From assembly GCA_019614645.1 (NCBI GenBank), contig JABWDB010000001.1, positions 11,697,501 to 11,761,500 of the forward strand: 64,000 nt of DNA, written 5' to 3'. A model generated the notes under the pieces. That model worked only from the letters and a program-made list of their open reading frames with translations. It ran no database searches and was not told the DNA's origin. Shown in pieces: positions 24,940-37,058 of the stretch. Within the stretch, counting starts at the first letter, position 1. The number at the start of each line of letters is the position of its first letter. The position numbers were made by a program, and so were the translations under genes. The stretch comes from Stratiolaelaps scimitus (taxonomy: Eukaryota > Arthropoda > Arachnida > Mesostigmata > Laelapidae).

Positions 24940-27474
24940 CACTGTGTCGTTAGTAACTGACCGTCAGCAGATTGTATGCTCATCTAATGTACATACTCGA
25001 GTGGCGGATACCGTGCGGGATCGAATGGCGGAGTAGGCCATATGTGATTGATCTCTAGCTTGAGTTTGGGACGGGACCTAAGAGGAGGAGAGAAACTTAG
25101 AGCGAGAGAACGGGCGGAACCGTTAGCCCAGTTCAGTGATTAATAGATACACATGTATACAATTCACCATAGATTATGGTTAGCTGATTCTTCTAGTATT
25201 TGCTGCATTGCGCAGTTAGTTCAGTAATTAAATGTATCATACAGCCATTTGTTCAGACCGTATTTCGTGTTGCTCAGACCAGAAAAACTAATACATTTAT
25301 TACAATATTAACTAGAGTGAGTGATCGAAACGTAATGAGCTTTAGTAATGTTATTTTTATATATTTGACTAAATGAAGTCAAATATGATAACGTTGTTAT
25401 TTGACAGAATGATAGAAAATATAGTTATAACACAGTTTATAAACTCATGAAACTCGGTCACTAATGTCAGCAAAAAATAGTTCGCCGGCAAACTGCAGAA
25501 AGCAGTTTATGTTTGAAGAGGAGGACTATTTCGTAATTACGGTTGTCTATTTGGAATTACATGTTCTATACGCAGTTGCAATAGTAATAGGCTATGCCAT
25601 GACTTTGTATATAAACGATTCAATTATGATAAAAATAGTCGATTTTAGAGTTGTATTTTCATTACTGCTACATCGCAGTGAGTTCATATAGCCTGTAATC
25701 ACTAATTACCCCTGACGTGCAAGGATATTTGTGCTTCATTGATATGATTGCAAAATAGGCCTTATATATATATACATATATATATATGTTTCTTAAACGA
25801 AAACCCAAGTCTTGCAAAATCAATGTTCCGTGAAATAAACTGACCTACGCTCATTTTAACTATGAATTGAATTGAAAAAAGGTAGTACAAAACTATTAAC
25901 CGTATAAGTACGAAGCATGCTATACGGCAGCGATCATAATTCACACTGCCAGATAATCGACAATAATTGCCAAAAAAATTGGCAATTAGAAATTAACGAA
26001 TTATTAATAAACAAGGAGTCTCATCATTTCCGGCCTACGACACATTAGTAAATATATTCTAGTTGCCCAAAGGTGCCACTAGGGTATCTCCACGTGGATG
26101 ACACTACTTACATTTCTTATCATGGTCGAAAGCCTTGTTTACTGACAGACACACAGAAACTGACACTATCCTTGCTGTTTGTACAGGGTGCTTGGAAGGC
26201 TGCCTAACCCTAGGGCGTTCGACCTTTGTAATTTTGTTCACATTATGTAGTGTCTTGTGGTTGTTATGGTAGGATGCGCGACGATGTGATGAAAACTCAG
26301 ATAGTCAACGAGCTTAAGGTGCAACTCATCGCACGGAGAGGCATACGTCATTCATGCGTCGTAGTCATTGCTGTAATATAAGGCTAATCAAAGTGTTTTG
26401 GAGTATTTGTTCATTTGGTCCTAAATTCGACTTCAGCTCCTAGGTTTAATGAAGATAATTATCATTTTAGGGCGATGGTTAATCGAAATCTAGATTCAAC
26501 ATGACACGCCGGCGCTCGTTTCCTTCCAACCGATCGAAGCATTGATTCATACAATGATGGAACTGACTGTGCTGAGGTTATATATTTAGCGCTGAGGTGT
26601 GGTAATTTAGTCATTTTGAGCGAAAGTTTGCATCGCTCGTGATAATAAATTTTGCGGGTTCTAACAACAATACCGCCAGCAGTCATTTCACAGGTGCCGA
26701 ACAATATAATTGTTTCATCTGAGAATGCATATGCTCTACAATTTGACTTTTTCGCAGATAATGTCGAGTTGAGCATAGAACAATTCCATAGCTTGAATCG
26801 CGTGCATAGCAGACGAAGTATTTAGTGGTCCGAGAGGAGGCTTTAAGGACACGCAATCACGTTATTTTTATAAGGAAGGCACCGAAAAGCTCCCAAAACG
26901 TTGGCGTAATATCATTGATTTGGATGGAGAATATGGTACTAATTCATTTTGCATTTTAACTTTCATATTTTTTACATTTTACTGCCGTGCACGGTGCAAT
27001 TATTTTCCGTTAACCTGATACGTAGAATCTTTCGAAGAATCGACTTTACGTTAATGGCCAGTTGTGTCGTTTGAAATATACAATAGGCAATTTTAGTAAA
27101 AATGGCGACCAGATGTATAGTAAAATTGAGCACATTTGAAAAAATGATGAAATCAATCAGATAGTGCATAGGCAGTGTTGATTCACTGGCGAGCCATCAG
27201 GGCATCAGCGTAGCGTTGATGTGAAAATAGTCTAATTAGTTCGTACAAAACAAATTGCTAACAGGACCGGTCAGTGAGCGTTGCCTTCACACGGCTGGCC
27301 TCAGATAAATACATACCCCACGGATTAATCCTAGAGCAAGAGATCCTAATGAGATTAAGCTCAGCCGCATTAACTAAAACGTAACTGGGTCCAACACTGC
27401 CGCCTCAGTTGAGAGCACTTTAAACGGAATAAGCGGTGAAACCGATGCTCTTGAGCCGCCAAGACCAATCGGTC

Positions 27475-27508
<34 letters not shown>

Positions 27509-28590
27509 ACGGTATGGAATTAAACGAAAACCAGCAGTATCGAATCATGTTCAAATGTGCAGGGCAACAATATAATATGATACTTAATAATAATATGATA
27601 CTTAATTTCGGTATAATAATAGTATATTTTTATATATGATAGTATGTTAGCAAGCTGGACGAGATTAGCGTGTGGTAAAATTCAATTATATCTTGTTCTA
27701 TCAATAGACGTCTATTATAATTACTGTCGACGAAATGCGATACAAATCATCCCCCCCCCCCCGCGTTTGCATGGGGTCAAGTGATGAATAACGAATAGTG
27801 TAGGGCGCCCGACGGCACCCGGTTAAAGTACTCCTGTCCTGGCCTGATATTGTGAGTGTGGTTGCACCACTCATGGATGCGTCAAGCAACACGGCCACGA
27901 TCGATTTCTCGGCTGCTACATGAGTTCGTTTGTCCTCCAGTTCTCCTCAGCTGTGTATATATTGGGATCTAGGCGGCGCTTGCTAATTCGATTAATTATT
28001 ATTGGCATTATTGATTAGTGTATAGCCTATCTTTGTTCTGCGCAGGACAAAAACGTTGTTATTATATGTGGCCGTTTGCATGTTATTATGTTATGCGACT
28101 ATAAGCGTGGGCTCAGCGGCTCCTTGATAAAAAAAATAACACTAAACCTAAACTGAAAGAAACTGGACGAGCTCACACGTACAAATCCCATTGATTGGTG
28201 CTTTTAGCAAACGTTTCAAATTAATCGACATGATTAATTTCTCCCATAAATTATAGTTTTCCTTCGGCCACCAATCGGCCATTCGTCCATTAGCTGATAT
28301 TTCTCGGCATTCATGATGTGTTAAGGATTAATGCCCATATCGAGGCAAACGTCCCACCTTATTGTGTCCTTATAGAGGCGTTTGCAAATTTGTTTTGATG
28401 GACCGCAGCCTCGAAAAATGAACTCCGCACAAACTCCGAAAGTATTGGATCAGAAATGATCTCAGTAGCCACGCACCTTGCGAGCCATCTAATAATTCAG
28501 GTAGCATGATAAATTTAATCTGTTTCAACTCACTGCCAAAGTGGTGATGCCTATAAAACCGCAGCTGGCCCTCGGTCGAATTTAACCTAC
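24940..28590. other. AT-rich intergenic region
   Basis: No gene recognised. It includes TA microsatellites at about 25764-25788 and 27474-27502, a perfect C12 homopolymer at about 27751-27762, and a short palindrome (CCAAAAAAATTGG) at about 25971-25983. Confidence 0.6.
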
Positions 28591-28592
28591 AA

Positions 28593-29285
28593 GTGAGGTT
28601 GCACGCGAACACCAGTCAAACAGCTGATGGCTTAACTCGGACAAACGCGGCTAAACTCGCTAAAACTTGCTCTCCACCAATTCCGCACGCACCAGACTTA
28701 AGTGGCTTCAAAAATAGTGTCCAAGTTCTTAGGTCCAGGAACGCTGCGTTGAATGAGATCCCCCAATTGAGAACACGATCCCAACTAACGAACAAATCAA
28801 CCATCGAACATGGACCAAGCGGAGATCCTTCCATGATGTGCATATTGTATCAATTCACCATAACTAGACTATAAACCATAGTCGTAGAATGTGCTTCGCT
28901 TACTCAATTGGCTTTGCTGCTCAAAGGTCACTGATTTTTGTAACGAGCAATAAAACATATTTCGGCGTATGGTCAAACCCAGCGAAGCTAGTAGTAGCTG
29001 ATCAGAGGCGATGCCTCGGTCTCTTCCAACAAGTCGCACAACCATTTTCAGTGCTGCCGGTTTGTGCCTTTTTCAAATTGGCATGTCTGACTACTTGTGC
29101 TACAGCTACTAAAGCTATATACGAAACTTTGGATAAAGTATCTTGAGGTAGTATTTTCATTAGCTTCAGCAGCACTACAGTTCATTGTTGCCATTTCTTT
29201 AAATAACTTAACCGATTTTACTACTGTTTTCTACGGTTTATTCCTATTTGAAGCTGACGAAGCCGTAATGGGGTTCGTGCTTTGT
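28593..29285 (+). pseudogene. Possible chemoreceptor-like relic
   Basis: Three plus-strand pieces in different frames read like part of a seven-transmembrane insect-type gustatory receptor: a loop-like segment near 28710-28770 (FKNSVQVLRSRNAALNEI), a segment near 28975-29130 (DQRRCLGLFQQVAQPFSVLP followed by a hydrophobic stretch), and another hydrophobic stretch near 29150-29285 (VVFSLASAALQFIVAISL). In-frame stops and frame changes separate them and the usual C-terminal motif is absent. The call rests on pattern only and may be chance. Confidence 0.25.
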
Positions 29286-29586
29286 TCTTTGCTCTACGAT
29301 TCCTCAACCAACGCTGATTGACAACTCGCTTGAATTTGCTAGTTCTTTACAAATGATTAATAATTCATCATACAATGTTATTCTGTTTCATGATAAGAAA
29401 TAGTATTGACTCGGACATTGTAAGTATGGAAACTACAATAGGACAGAGCCATCGACTGCATAGCCAACTGCTCACTGGGATTATCAATAGCGTTAACCTT
29501 GCCACAGTGAGTCTTAAAGTCGGTTCTCAGTTAAAAAATGATAACACGAAGCATACCTTTAATTGACTGTATTGGGTACTCAAGAG

Positions 29587-29592
29587 TTTATT
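29587..29592 (-). terminator. Poly(A) signal of Prx copy A
   Basis: AATAAA on the minus strand, about 190 bases after the stop. The equivalent hexamer is present in copies B (34356-34361) and C (40741-40746). Confidence 0.7.
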
Positions 29593-29783
29593 ATCATAAT
29601 TGTACATGGATCATATGAGATTATGCAGTGCAATAGAAGGTCTACTACAGCTCCCTCCTTATATATATAGTGTGTTGTTTGTGGTCCATATTCCCGGGTA
29701 CTGTCGTATATGGTTATCATATTACAGCTGTGTACATGTAATAAGAATTAATGCAATAACTCGATTCTAATAATTTGGAAAGA

Positions 29784-30612
29784 TTAATCCATGGTAGTCC
29801 TCATGTAGTCTTTCCCGGAAGGTACATGAATCTTTCTGATGCCTGTGGGGAAGAGTTTAGGGACCTGTTCATCGGTGACATGAGGAAGTACCATGCATGG
29901 GGTGCCCTTCTTCCATCCCGCTGGAGTGGCCACCTGTCGTGTCTCAGTGACAATCAGCGAGTCCATAGCGCGAAGTACTTCATCAAAATTCCTCCCTGTC
30001 GATGCCGGGTAGAGCATGGAAAGCTTCATGCGCTTCTGGGGTTCCTTGCCGTTGATCATAAAAACGGCCCTGCAGGTGAGAGGAATACCTTCTTTATCCT
30101 TTTCCTCAGGATCCAACATTCCCAACAGAGTTGCAATCTCCCGATTTTCATCAGCTATGATCGGATATGGGAATGGACCCTCGGGAAGCTCGCCAAATGC
30201 AGAAATGTCTTCAATCCAACCGCGATGCGATTCGACCGAGTCACACGACAACGCAATGAGCTTCACTCCCTTTGATGTAAACGTCGGCGACAGCTGTGCA
30301 GCTCGGGCTAGCTCAGTTGTACACACCGGGGTGTAATCGGCAGGGTGCGAGAACAGGATTGCCCAACTAGAAATTTCAACAAAATTACATATTGTTAAAT
30401 GCTTTCTTCGTTTAGATAGCAACAAATGATTACAAATGATCAGATACACTAGGTAGAGGTTGCCAAACCTCATCCAAATCTCACCTTCCATTGATGTAGT
30501 CGTGGAACATGAACTCCCCATCGGTGGTAACACACTTGAAATTCGGGAATGGATCACCCAGATTAAGGGGTTTACCATTCTTGGGCAGGTCACACGTTTT
30601 GCGCGAGTACAT
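29784..30612 (-). CDS. One-Cys peroxiredoxin (Prx6-like), copy A
   Basis: Two exons, 30612-30485 and 30366-29784, encode 236 residues with a 118-base intron (donor AG|GTGAGA, acceptor CTAG|T). Prx6-family enzymes reduce peroxides, including phospholipid hydroperoxides, using one catalytic cysteine. The motif TPVCTTE places that Cys at about residue 58, after FSHPADY. GMLDPEEKD, LYPASTGRNFDE and the ATPAGWKKG segment give a full-length C-terminal dimerisation domain. His37 and Ser43 correspond to the His and Ser of the family's phospholipase site, but the usual GDSWG reads NGSWA, so lipase activity is doubtful. The chain is about 12 residues longer than human PRDX6, mostly at the N-terminus, with no clear targeting signal. 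The protein differs from copy C at one residue that I can see (LPHVTDE against LPNVTDE). Confidence 0.93.
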
Positions 30613-30686
30613 CTTCGAACTTCGGGATGCTGTCAACTTCTGAACGCAGTTGAGCCAATGATGCTGACCGCTTTGCCAGAGCTGTA

Positions 30687-30695
30687 CTTTATATA
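30687..30695 (-). promoter_or_regulatory. TATA box of Prx copy A
   Basis: TATATAAAG on the minus strand, 75-83 bases upstream of the ATG. It is the mirror of the box at 39638 in copy C. Confidence 0.6.
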
Positions 30696-31799
30696 ACTGT
30701 CAAATATGAGCCACGTGCGTCCCTCACCCAACGATCGTTCCCATCGACCCTCTCCTCATCTTCTTCGATGCGAACCAAACAGAGTGAGGCCAGAAAGAAC
30801 CGGTGCGAAGTGGTCAGAGTCACTGTTGGTGTATTCAGTTAAGCCATCGGATACTTCCTATGGCCGAGGGATTTTTCCATTCCGAAGTGTTCGTATTCAG
30901 TTCAACCGATACGTAGAGGTCCATAGATTAGTGATGTGAATTTTTGTAAAATTCAATGTGCATAGGACAAGTTAATAATGTTACGTCATCTATATATTCG
31001 TCGGTGCGATGCATGTTAAAGAGCTATACCTTGAGAATGGAACTCCGGTACTTTCATAATCGCCTATTCTAATTCGACTTTTGTTGGAGTGATGAAAACT
31101 CATATGACTGTGGTATATATTTCAGTAATTTTGAAGCGCTGTTGACGCCAGTGGCTTGTATTAGTGGCATATCAATTAGCGGTAATCTTAAGCAACTTTT
31201 GGCTTGTGACGAAGAACAGTCAGACTAGAAAACTATTGTACTTATGCTCATGTGAACAAAATTGATTAAATAGTTCCATCGACGATCTGCGACCCGTAAA
31301 ATTGGTTCTCAACAAGGCTTATGCGCCGCCCTTGAAGTTGCACCAAAGGCAGATAAAATTTAAACCAAGTTTTCCGGCTGACTCTCAGCCAACATTCAAT
31401 GTCCATGGCACTGCTTTCGCATTGTCCCCTTGTTGGACCCCTTAAGTACAAATGTGCAACGGCGGTGATCGAATCCGTGCACCCACGTGTCTCCGCCGTT
31501 TGTAAAGCGTGACAAAAAATTAAAATTAATCAAACACTAGATATGGCAAAAAATGGACGACCAAATCGATTAGCCAGCCGTTCAGTGTATAAAATTAGAG
31601 TTCTGGAAAACAGTTTCGATCGAGTCGATTCTGATTATAAGCGACTGAATATTGCTACATCCCCACAGACCTCTTGAATTTTGGTAGTGAATAGTTATGT
31701 GTTCAAAAAAATTCTCACTCATTTTGCAAGTGCACAGACTGCGTATTTTAAGTTATACTTACACAGACTGGAATTATTAACACTCCAAGGGGGAAATAC

Positions 31800-34120
31800 A
31801 TTTGAATTTTAATCATAATCGATTTGATTATTATTGAATTAATACACAGCATTAGCGCACGACGCTCACCTGTTTCCAAGCGAATCCATTTTTCATGTCG
31901 TCAGTGCGCGCGATCTCAATTGCATTGAGAGTTCTGTCGCTCCGTAGATTCTGCTAGCGATCGACTAATCAAATTCAGGTTTACTAGCTAATAAAACATA
32001 CCAGCATCAGTACCATTATGAAGAAGGGCTAACCGTGCGAATCCCACCTGGATCATATTTAAGGCATCACTGCGATACTTCAACACGGACGCCTTATCAC
32101 AGAGGAGTACAATAATTTGGGCACAACAAGACTACTTATTAGGTTACATAGAAGTCAACTTCGTTTGATGATAAAGTGACTAAAAACAGTGCTACAATGA
32201 GCATTTTTAGTCCAAAAGACATTTGTAATATGAGAGTTGAAATCAAAGAATGGGTAGATAACAACGGCCAAGTCCCGAAGCTTGTGCACTCTCGGGATAG
32301 GATTATAGTTTAAGGCGTAGATAAAAACGTGTTATGAGGGAGATAAAACTGCATACTTGGGCACAAATATAATTATGTCGTCACACTCACAGCACTCTCC
32401 TACTCTATTAATTGGAGACTGTAATGACTTCCCCCCGACCAAACAATCAAAGGGGCCGTGGAGTCTCAAATAACCAGCACACAGAGTTTACGAACAATAC
32501 CTTTTGGTATAATTTTTTAAAAATCCAATATATTATGGAGATATGTTCTAGCACTCTCTACAATTAGGTTCACACCTGTGCAATGCACATAATGGTTCAG
32601 TGACCTCGGCACTGCGCGAGCATTTAGGAGCATTTGAAAGATTCAAGTCTTCCGTCAAAGTGTTTACATACATCTCCTCCCTGAATCTCTCATTGAAAAC
32701 GTCTATGTTAACACAACCACCACTGTTTATAGCCACTTAAGATTCATTTAAGCACCAAAAAAGTATTTGTTGATCTTTTACCTGGAGTATCTACTTGTAT
32801 GCAGCATATTGTGAAGTTTCTGAGCAGTCTAAAGTGTCTAAATAGCAAATTACTCGTAGTATAAATTAATGCTGCATAGAGAAATATCTCTATTACTGTT
32901 GTAGCGCGCACCAAAGTCTGTGAATATTGTACATGGGTACGTCGCAAATGACGTTGAAAGAAGCGGTTCACCCCGGTACTGGCTGACGTTTCTGGTGGCG
33001 TCTGGTTTTTACCGAACGGAACCAGCGTCAGTGTGTCCTGTACTGAAACCGACTGAAAACCGGCTACGCTTTGCAATAGACACACATGTGTTTGTCTTCG
33101 CCTTCACTGCCTCGCCCAGATGTAGCTTTCTTTCTCTCCGGATCTGTTGCACAGCGTTCATCTTCGGTGGGTTACCTCATCTCGAACGTTTGGATCGTCT
33201 TTTATTTATATTGGGTCGAGAGTGTTTCGTTCTAGCGGGATACATTGTCTCAACTTCCGCTCAGCCACTGAAACCGAACAATTATTTCATGTATGCACAA
33301 CTGTAGATTTAAGGAGTACATATAACACATGTCATCGTACGATAAATTGTAACAGGGTCTACACGATTATAGGCGGTCTATATGAATTTTCAAGGACTGT
33401 ATGAATTTCTCTTTACCAAAAGTTGAATGAACTGACACAATGGTATTTTGTATATCGTTGAAGATGCACAGTCGACAAATGAACTGGGCTGATATTACTC
33501 ACCTGTAGTTTAAGCACCCTCTGGAGTTTTACTTAATTAAATACAGTTAATTAAACAAAATACAAAATCTGTCAGCTCGGTGGCTTGGACGGCTAAGTCT
33601 CTGGATGTCGGAAGCCAGAGGCCGCAGGTTCAAGTCCCGCTGCTTGACATAGAAGAGAACTTAAGCATTAAGAAATTGCAGCTCCTTTAATAAACCAATA
33701 AAGCTTACCTTTGCTACACATAGTTAACCCGTAGCCGACAGCAGTAAAATATTTCGCGAATTTCCTTGAAATATTTTTGCTAGAGAGAGATAATTTCTAT
33801 TGATAGTTCATAGTGATTCAGTAATTTATTAGTCACTTATAAAAGTACTCATTCTTATAGAATACCTAGAACAAAGAGGGCCCACCTCCCCAGTCCCTGA
33901 GCGTGGCCAAAATCTAAATTGCTTTGTCCTATTGGATAAGAAAAATCCCTAAGGAAAATCTTTAGCTAAAATGATTCGGTTGTAAGCGGTTCTCCTGTGG
34001 CGGACGATCACATTTCTCCTAACATCTGTAGAAAGTGTTTTACTACTACTACTACTACTACTGATTACTACCATTGATTAATGCCGAAGCAGCAATGGCC
34101 TTGTGAGTGTGTTTACGCTG
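31800..34120. other. Spacer between Prx copies A and B
   Basis: No supported gene. Open frames on both strands at 32744-33306 (113-128 codons) overlap each other and lack domains. A tRNA-like repeat at 33571 and an ACT triplet run at about 34043-34063 are the only recognisable structures. Confidence 0.55.
33571..33649 (+). repeat. tRNA-like unit (SINE head or tRNA pseudogene)
   Basis: Starts GTCAGC and ends GCTTGACA, which pair partly as an acceptor stem. A-box-like TGGCTTGGACGG lies at 33581-33592 and B-box GGTTCAAGTCCC at 33627-33638. The anticodon stem TCTGG/CCAGA pairs but encloses a 10-base loop instead of 7, and both the T-stem and the acceptor stem have mismatches. That argues against a functional tRNA and for a SINE head or pseudogene. 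Confidence 0.5.
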
Positions 34121-34124
34121 TCCT

Positions 34125-34552
34125 GGCTCAATTCTTAAGAGTTGATTAAAAATGACGGTAATCGCATTATTGTATTTCGCAAATCATTGTCAGTATGGAA
34201 ACCACAAATAGACAGAGCCATCAATTGAATAGCCAACTGCTCACTGGAATTATCAATAGCGTTAGCCTTGCCACAATGAGTCCCAAAGTCGGTTCTCAGT
34301 TAATTAATGATAACACGAAGCGTACTTTCACTTAACTGTATTAGATATTCAAGAGTTTATTATAGTAATTGTACATGGAACATATGCGATTATGCAGTCC
34401 AATAGAAGGTCCATCAGAGCTCCTTCTTTATATTTATCGAATGCTGTTTGTGGTCCATATTCCCATGTACTGTCGTATATGGTTATCATAATACAGCTGT
34501 GCACATATAATAAAAATTAATGCAATAACTCGATTCTAATAATTTGGAAATA
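34125..34552 (-). repeat. Duplicated 3' flank of Prx copy B
   Basis: About 430 bases downstream of copy B align with the 3' flanks of A and C, with scattered mismatches (roughly one in ten by eye) and indels. A segment of about 60 bases found in C near 40900-40960 is missing. The outer part (34125-34190) resembles C more than A. Divergence is clearly higher than in exon 2 next to it. Includes the poly(A) signal at 34356-34361. Confidence 0.75.
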
Positions 34553-35535
34553 TTAATCCATGGTGGTCCTCATGTAGTCTTTCCCGGAAGGCACATGAAT
34601 CTTTCTGATGCCTGTGGGGAAGAGTTTAGGGACCTGTTCATCGGTGACATGAGGAAGTACCATGCATGGGGTGCCCTTCTTCCATCCCGCTGGAGTGGCC
34701 ACCTGTCGTGTCTCAGTGACAATCAGCGAGTCCATAGCGCGAAGTACTTCATCAAAATTCCTCCCTGTCGAAGCCGGGTAGAGCATGGAAAGCTTCATGC
34801 GTTTCTGGGGCTCCTTGCCGTTGATCATAAAAACGGCCCTGCAGGTGAGAGGAATACCTTCTTTATCCTTTTCCTCAGGATCCAACATTCCCAACAGAGT
34901 TGCAATCTCCCGATTTTCATCAGCTATGATCGGATATGGGAATGGACCCTCGGGAAGCTCGCCAAATGCAGAAATGTCTTCAATCCAACCGCGATGCGAT
35001 TCGACCGAGTCACACGACAACGCAATGAGCTTCACTCCCTTTGATGTAAACGTCGGCGACAGCTGTGCAGCTCGGGCTAGCTCAGTTGTACACACCGGGG
35101 TGTAATCGGCAGGGTGTGAGAACAGGATTGCCCAGCTATGATCAAAGAAAACGTAACGATGTTATTATATTTAAGGCGGATCATGTGCTATATGGCGACT
35201 GAGACATGAGAGGTTAACGTGCCCAATGCGCCTTTTTCTTAGGAAAAGGTTAATAAAACTCGATTAGACTGTACGAAAAATGAACATGTTTAATCCGGTA
35301 AAGTTTTCTATAACATACGTTTGGAGCTAAGACGTTACCAGGCTGCCTATCCATTATTTCGATCGTATTGGTCTTTGTTACAAAATAAATAGAAAAGAGA
35401 GTCTTACCTGCCATCAATGTAGTCATGGAACATGAACTCCCCGTCCGTAGTGACACACTTAAAATTTGGGAAGGGATCACCAAGGTTAAGGGGCTTTCCA
35501 TTCTTAGGAATATCATTCTTCTGGCGTGAGCACAT
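34553..35535 (-). CDS. One-Cys peroxiredoxin (Prx6-like), copy B
   Basis: Exons 35535-35408 and 35135-34553, 236 residues. The gene has the same intron position and phase as A and C, but the intron is 272 bases and unrelated in sequence. Exon 1 is a diverged paralogue: it begins MCSRQKNDIPKNGKPLNLGD where A and C have MYSRKTCDLPKNGKPLNLGD, and ends YIDGR instead of YINGR. Exon 2 encodes the same protein as copy A, including the catalytic TPVCTTE. Reductase function is expected. The phospholipase-type Ser context reads DGSWA. B has its own upstream region with a TATA-like element, so it may be expressed differently from A and C. The mix of diverged exon 1 and near-identical exon 2 points to gene conversion. 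Confidence 0.92.
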
Positions 35536-35625
35536 TTTGACGTCTATAAGATCGGTCTCGATTCGAAGAGAAGTTGGTTTTCGCTTCAATTGTGGTTTAT
35601 GATGACGAGTGCTAGCAAACGCCGG

Positions 35626-35634
35626 TATTTAAAG
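35626..35634 (-). promoter_or_regulatory. TATA-like element of Prx copy B
   Basis: CTTTAAATA on the minus strand, about 91 bases upstream of the ATG. This is similar spacing to the TATATAAAG boxes of A and C but a different sequence context. Confidence 0.45.
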
Positions 35635-35639
35635 GGTTG

Positions 35640-36112
35640 GTGTACACTGAGTCGGTCTACTGCACTCCTATGGATCTTCTCCTCGTCATTGTCTTCCCTT
35701 TCCCGTGTGCGGTCTGCGCGCATTGAACAGATGCGGGCCGGAGCGAACCGGACTGGAGTGGTTGGTTTTTGTTTAGTCAATTATTAATTATACGACGATC
35801 AAACTTCATTCGATAAGCAAGAGGTGCTGCAACATCGAGTGAAATAAAGAAGCTTCTGTACAAGATTCCTGTGCAATACATTTCCGGGAAAATTGCCATA
35901 AATGGCTCTTACAAAGTTCGACCACAGCCATTGCGTGAGTGCAGATAGTCAACGACGGGGCTAATCTTGTAAAAATTATAACATAAATCGTAAAAACTTT
36001 GACTGTGCCTATTTTGATTTCTTCAAAGCATTTGACAGAGTTGACAATAGCTGCTTTCGCAGTTTGTGGCAAATCTCAGCTTGTGTGTAAAGATTGCTAA
36101 ACAATATTCTGT
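35640..36112. other. Upstream region of Prx copy B
   Basis: No gene recognised. It does not match the upstream regions of copies A and C. Confidence 0.5.
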
Positions 36113-36830
36113 TCACTCACTTAAAGTAATAATAGATAATTGCTTGAAGCTCGAGAAATAAGTAGGGGTGAATTGTAACTTCTTCGCTTCACTTGCAAAC
36201 TTTTTAGTTGAAGTGAGGGAACGAGGCTCGCGAGGGAGCGAGCCCCAGACGGTAGCCGGTAGAGGGTAAGCCAGAACATGGCGGCTAGACTCTTTGACTG
36301 TAAATGGCACCTTAGAGATGGTCGGACGACGGGTCGAGCGCTTCCTCACCGTCGTGATAGGGACAGAGATGTCGGCTGGTATCTTACCACTGCATGCCTT
36401 GAATACAAGGAGAGCAGTCTGAAAGGTGCATATGTCCTTGAGGCAAAGCAGGCCGAAGTGTTGAAACACATCGGCAACAGAGTCCCTGCGACGGCGGCTG
36501 AACACAGCTCTCAGAACGTCGTTTTGAATGACTTCACCCCGGTGAAGCGTCACTGAAGTCACCACCCCAGAAAGTGATACCGTAGCACAACATATAGTAA
36601 TACTATTATTATTATTATTATTATATTTATCGAGTGTCTCCGACGCTACATTTGGGAGGTACGAACGTATGATGACAACGGAGTGAGACCTCCCGACAGC
36701 GATCAAAGGGCTCGCTTGGGGCAATGAGGAATCACCTTGGTTTGGATTTATGACCACGAGTCCGTGCGTGCGTGTGGAATAAAAAACCGGTCTCGTACAA
36801 CATGGGACCAAAAATAACTGTACAATTCAC
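36113..36830 (-). mobile_element. LINE reverse transcriptase C-terminal remnant
   Basis: The minus strand encodes a tail typical of CR1/Jockey-type non-LTR ORF2 proteins: FQTALLVFKACSGKIPADIS, then a basic segment, then PLPATVWGSLPREPRSLTST (the family's WNSLPxxLR block) and KKFASEAKKLQF. The frame is open for 232 codons, but the reverse transcriptase core is not upstream in the same frame. It is a decayed fragment. Confidence 0.65.
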
Positions 36831-36979
36831 GCACCCGTGAATTACATAGTTAAATAAACAAATTGCAGGGTTTCTATTTGCAACGACGATAGGTGATATA
36901 TATACATATATATATATATATATCCTTGAGTCTAAGTATCAACGAAACGGAAAAGGTACCTAAAGGAATACCTAAAGGT

Positions 36980-37033
36980 TAAGAGCTGAGGCCTGTCAGA
37001 TAGGGGAACAGCTGAGGGTCAACTCGAAAAACA
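36980..37033. repeat. Dispersed repeat family R1, copy 2
   Basis: Matches 14396-14450 over about 54 bases with about four mismatches, in the same orientation. It lies between two LINE fragments and next to a TA microsatellite (36895-36922). Confidence 0.7.
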
Positions 37034-37058
37034 GTTTAAAACGGAAAAAATAGGCGCG

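Larger units (their letters stand above)
29377..31795 (-). repeat. Inverted repeat arm A (peroxiredoxin duplication)
   Basis: This 2.4 kb arm is the reverse complement of 38525-40956. Paired positions sum to 70333 across most of the alignment (for example 29784 pairs with 40549 and 31451 with 38882). It covers the whole peroxiredoxin gene, its promoter, its 3' flank and about 1 kb of upstream DNA. In the parts compared by eye, differences are sparse single bases. Divergence rises near 29377 and beyond about 31650. Weaker homology to the 3' flank of copy C continues to about 29290. Confidence 0.9.

Noticed and set aside
29775..30275. 166-codon plus-strand frames, also at 34544-35044 and in mirror at 40058-40558
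   Set aside because: Antisense shadows of peroxiredoxin exon 2, repeated only because the gene is repeated.
30485..30593. Unspliced 269-codon peroxiredoxin reading starting at 30593
   Set aside because: It reads exon 1 out of frame and through the intron. The spliced form starting at 30612 gives the correct Prx6 N-terminus.
32744..33306. Overlapping 113- and 128-codon frames on both strands
   Set aside because: No domain, leader or splice partner, and both strands are equally open.
33571..33649. Functional tRNA gene
   Set aside because: The anticodon loop would be 10 bases and the acceptor and T-stems have mismatches.
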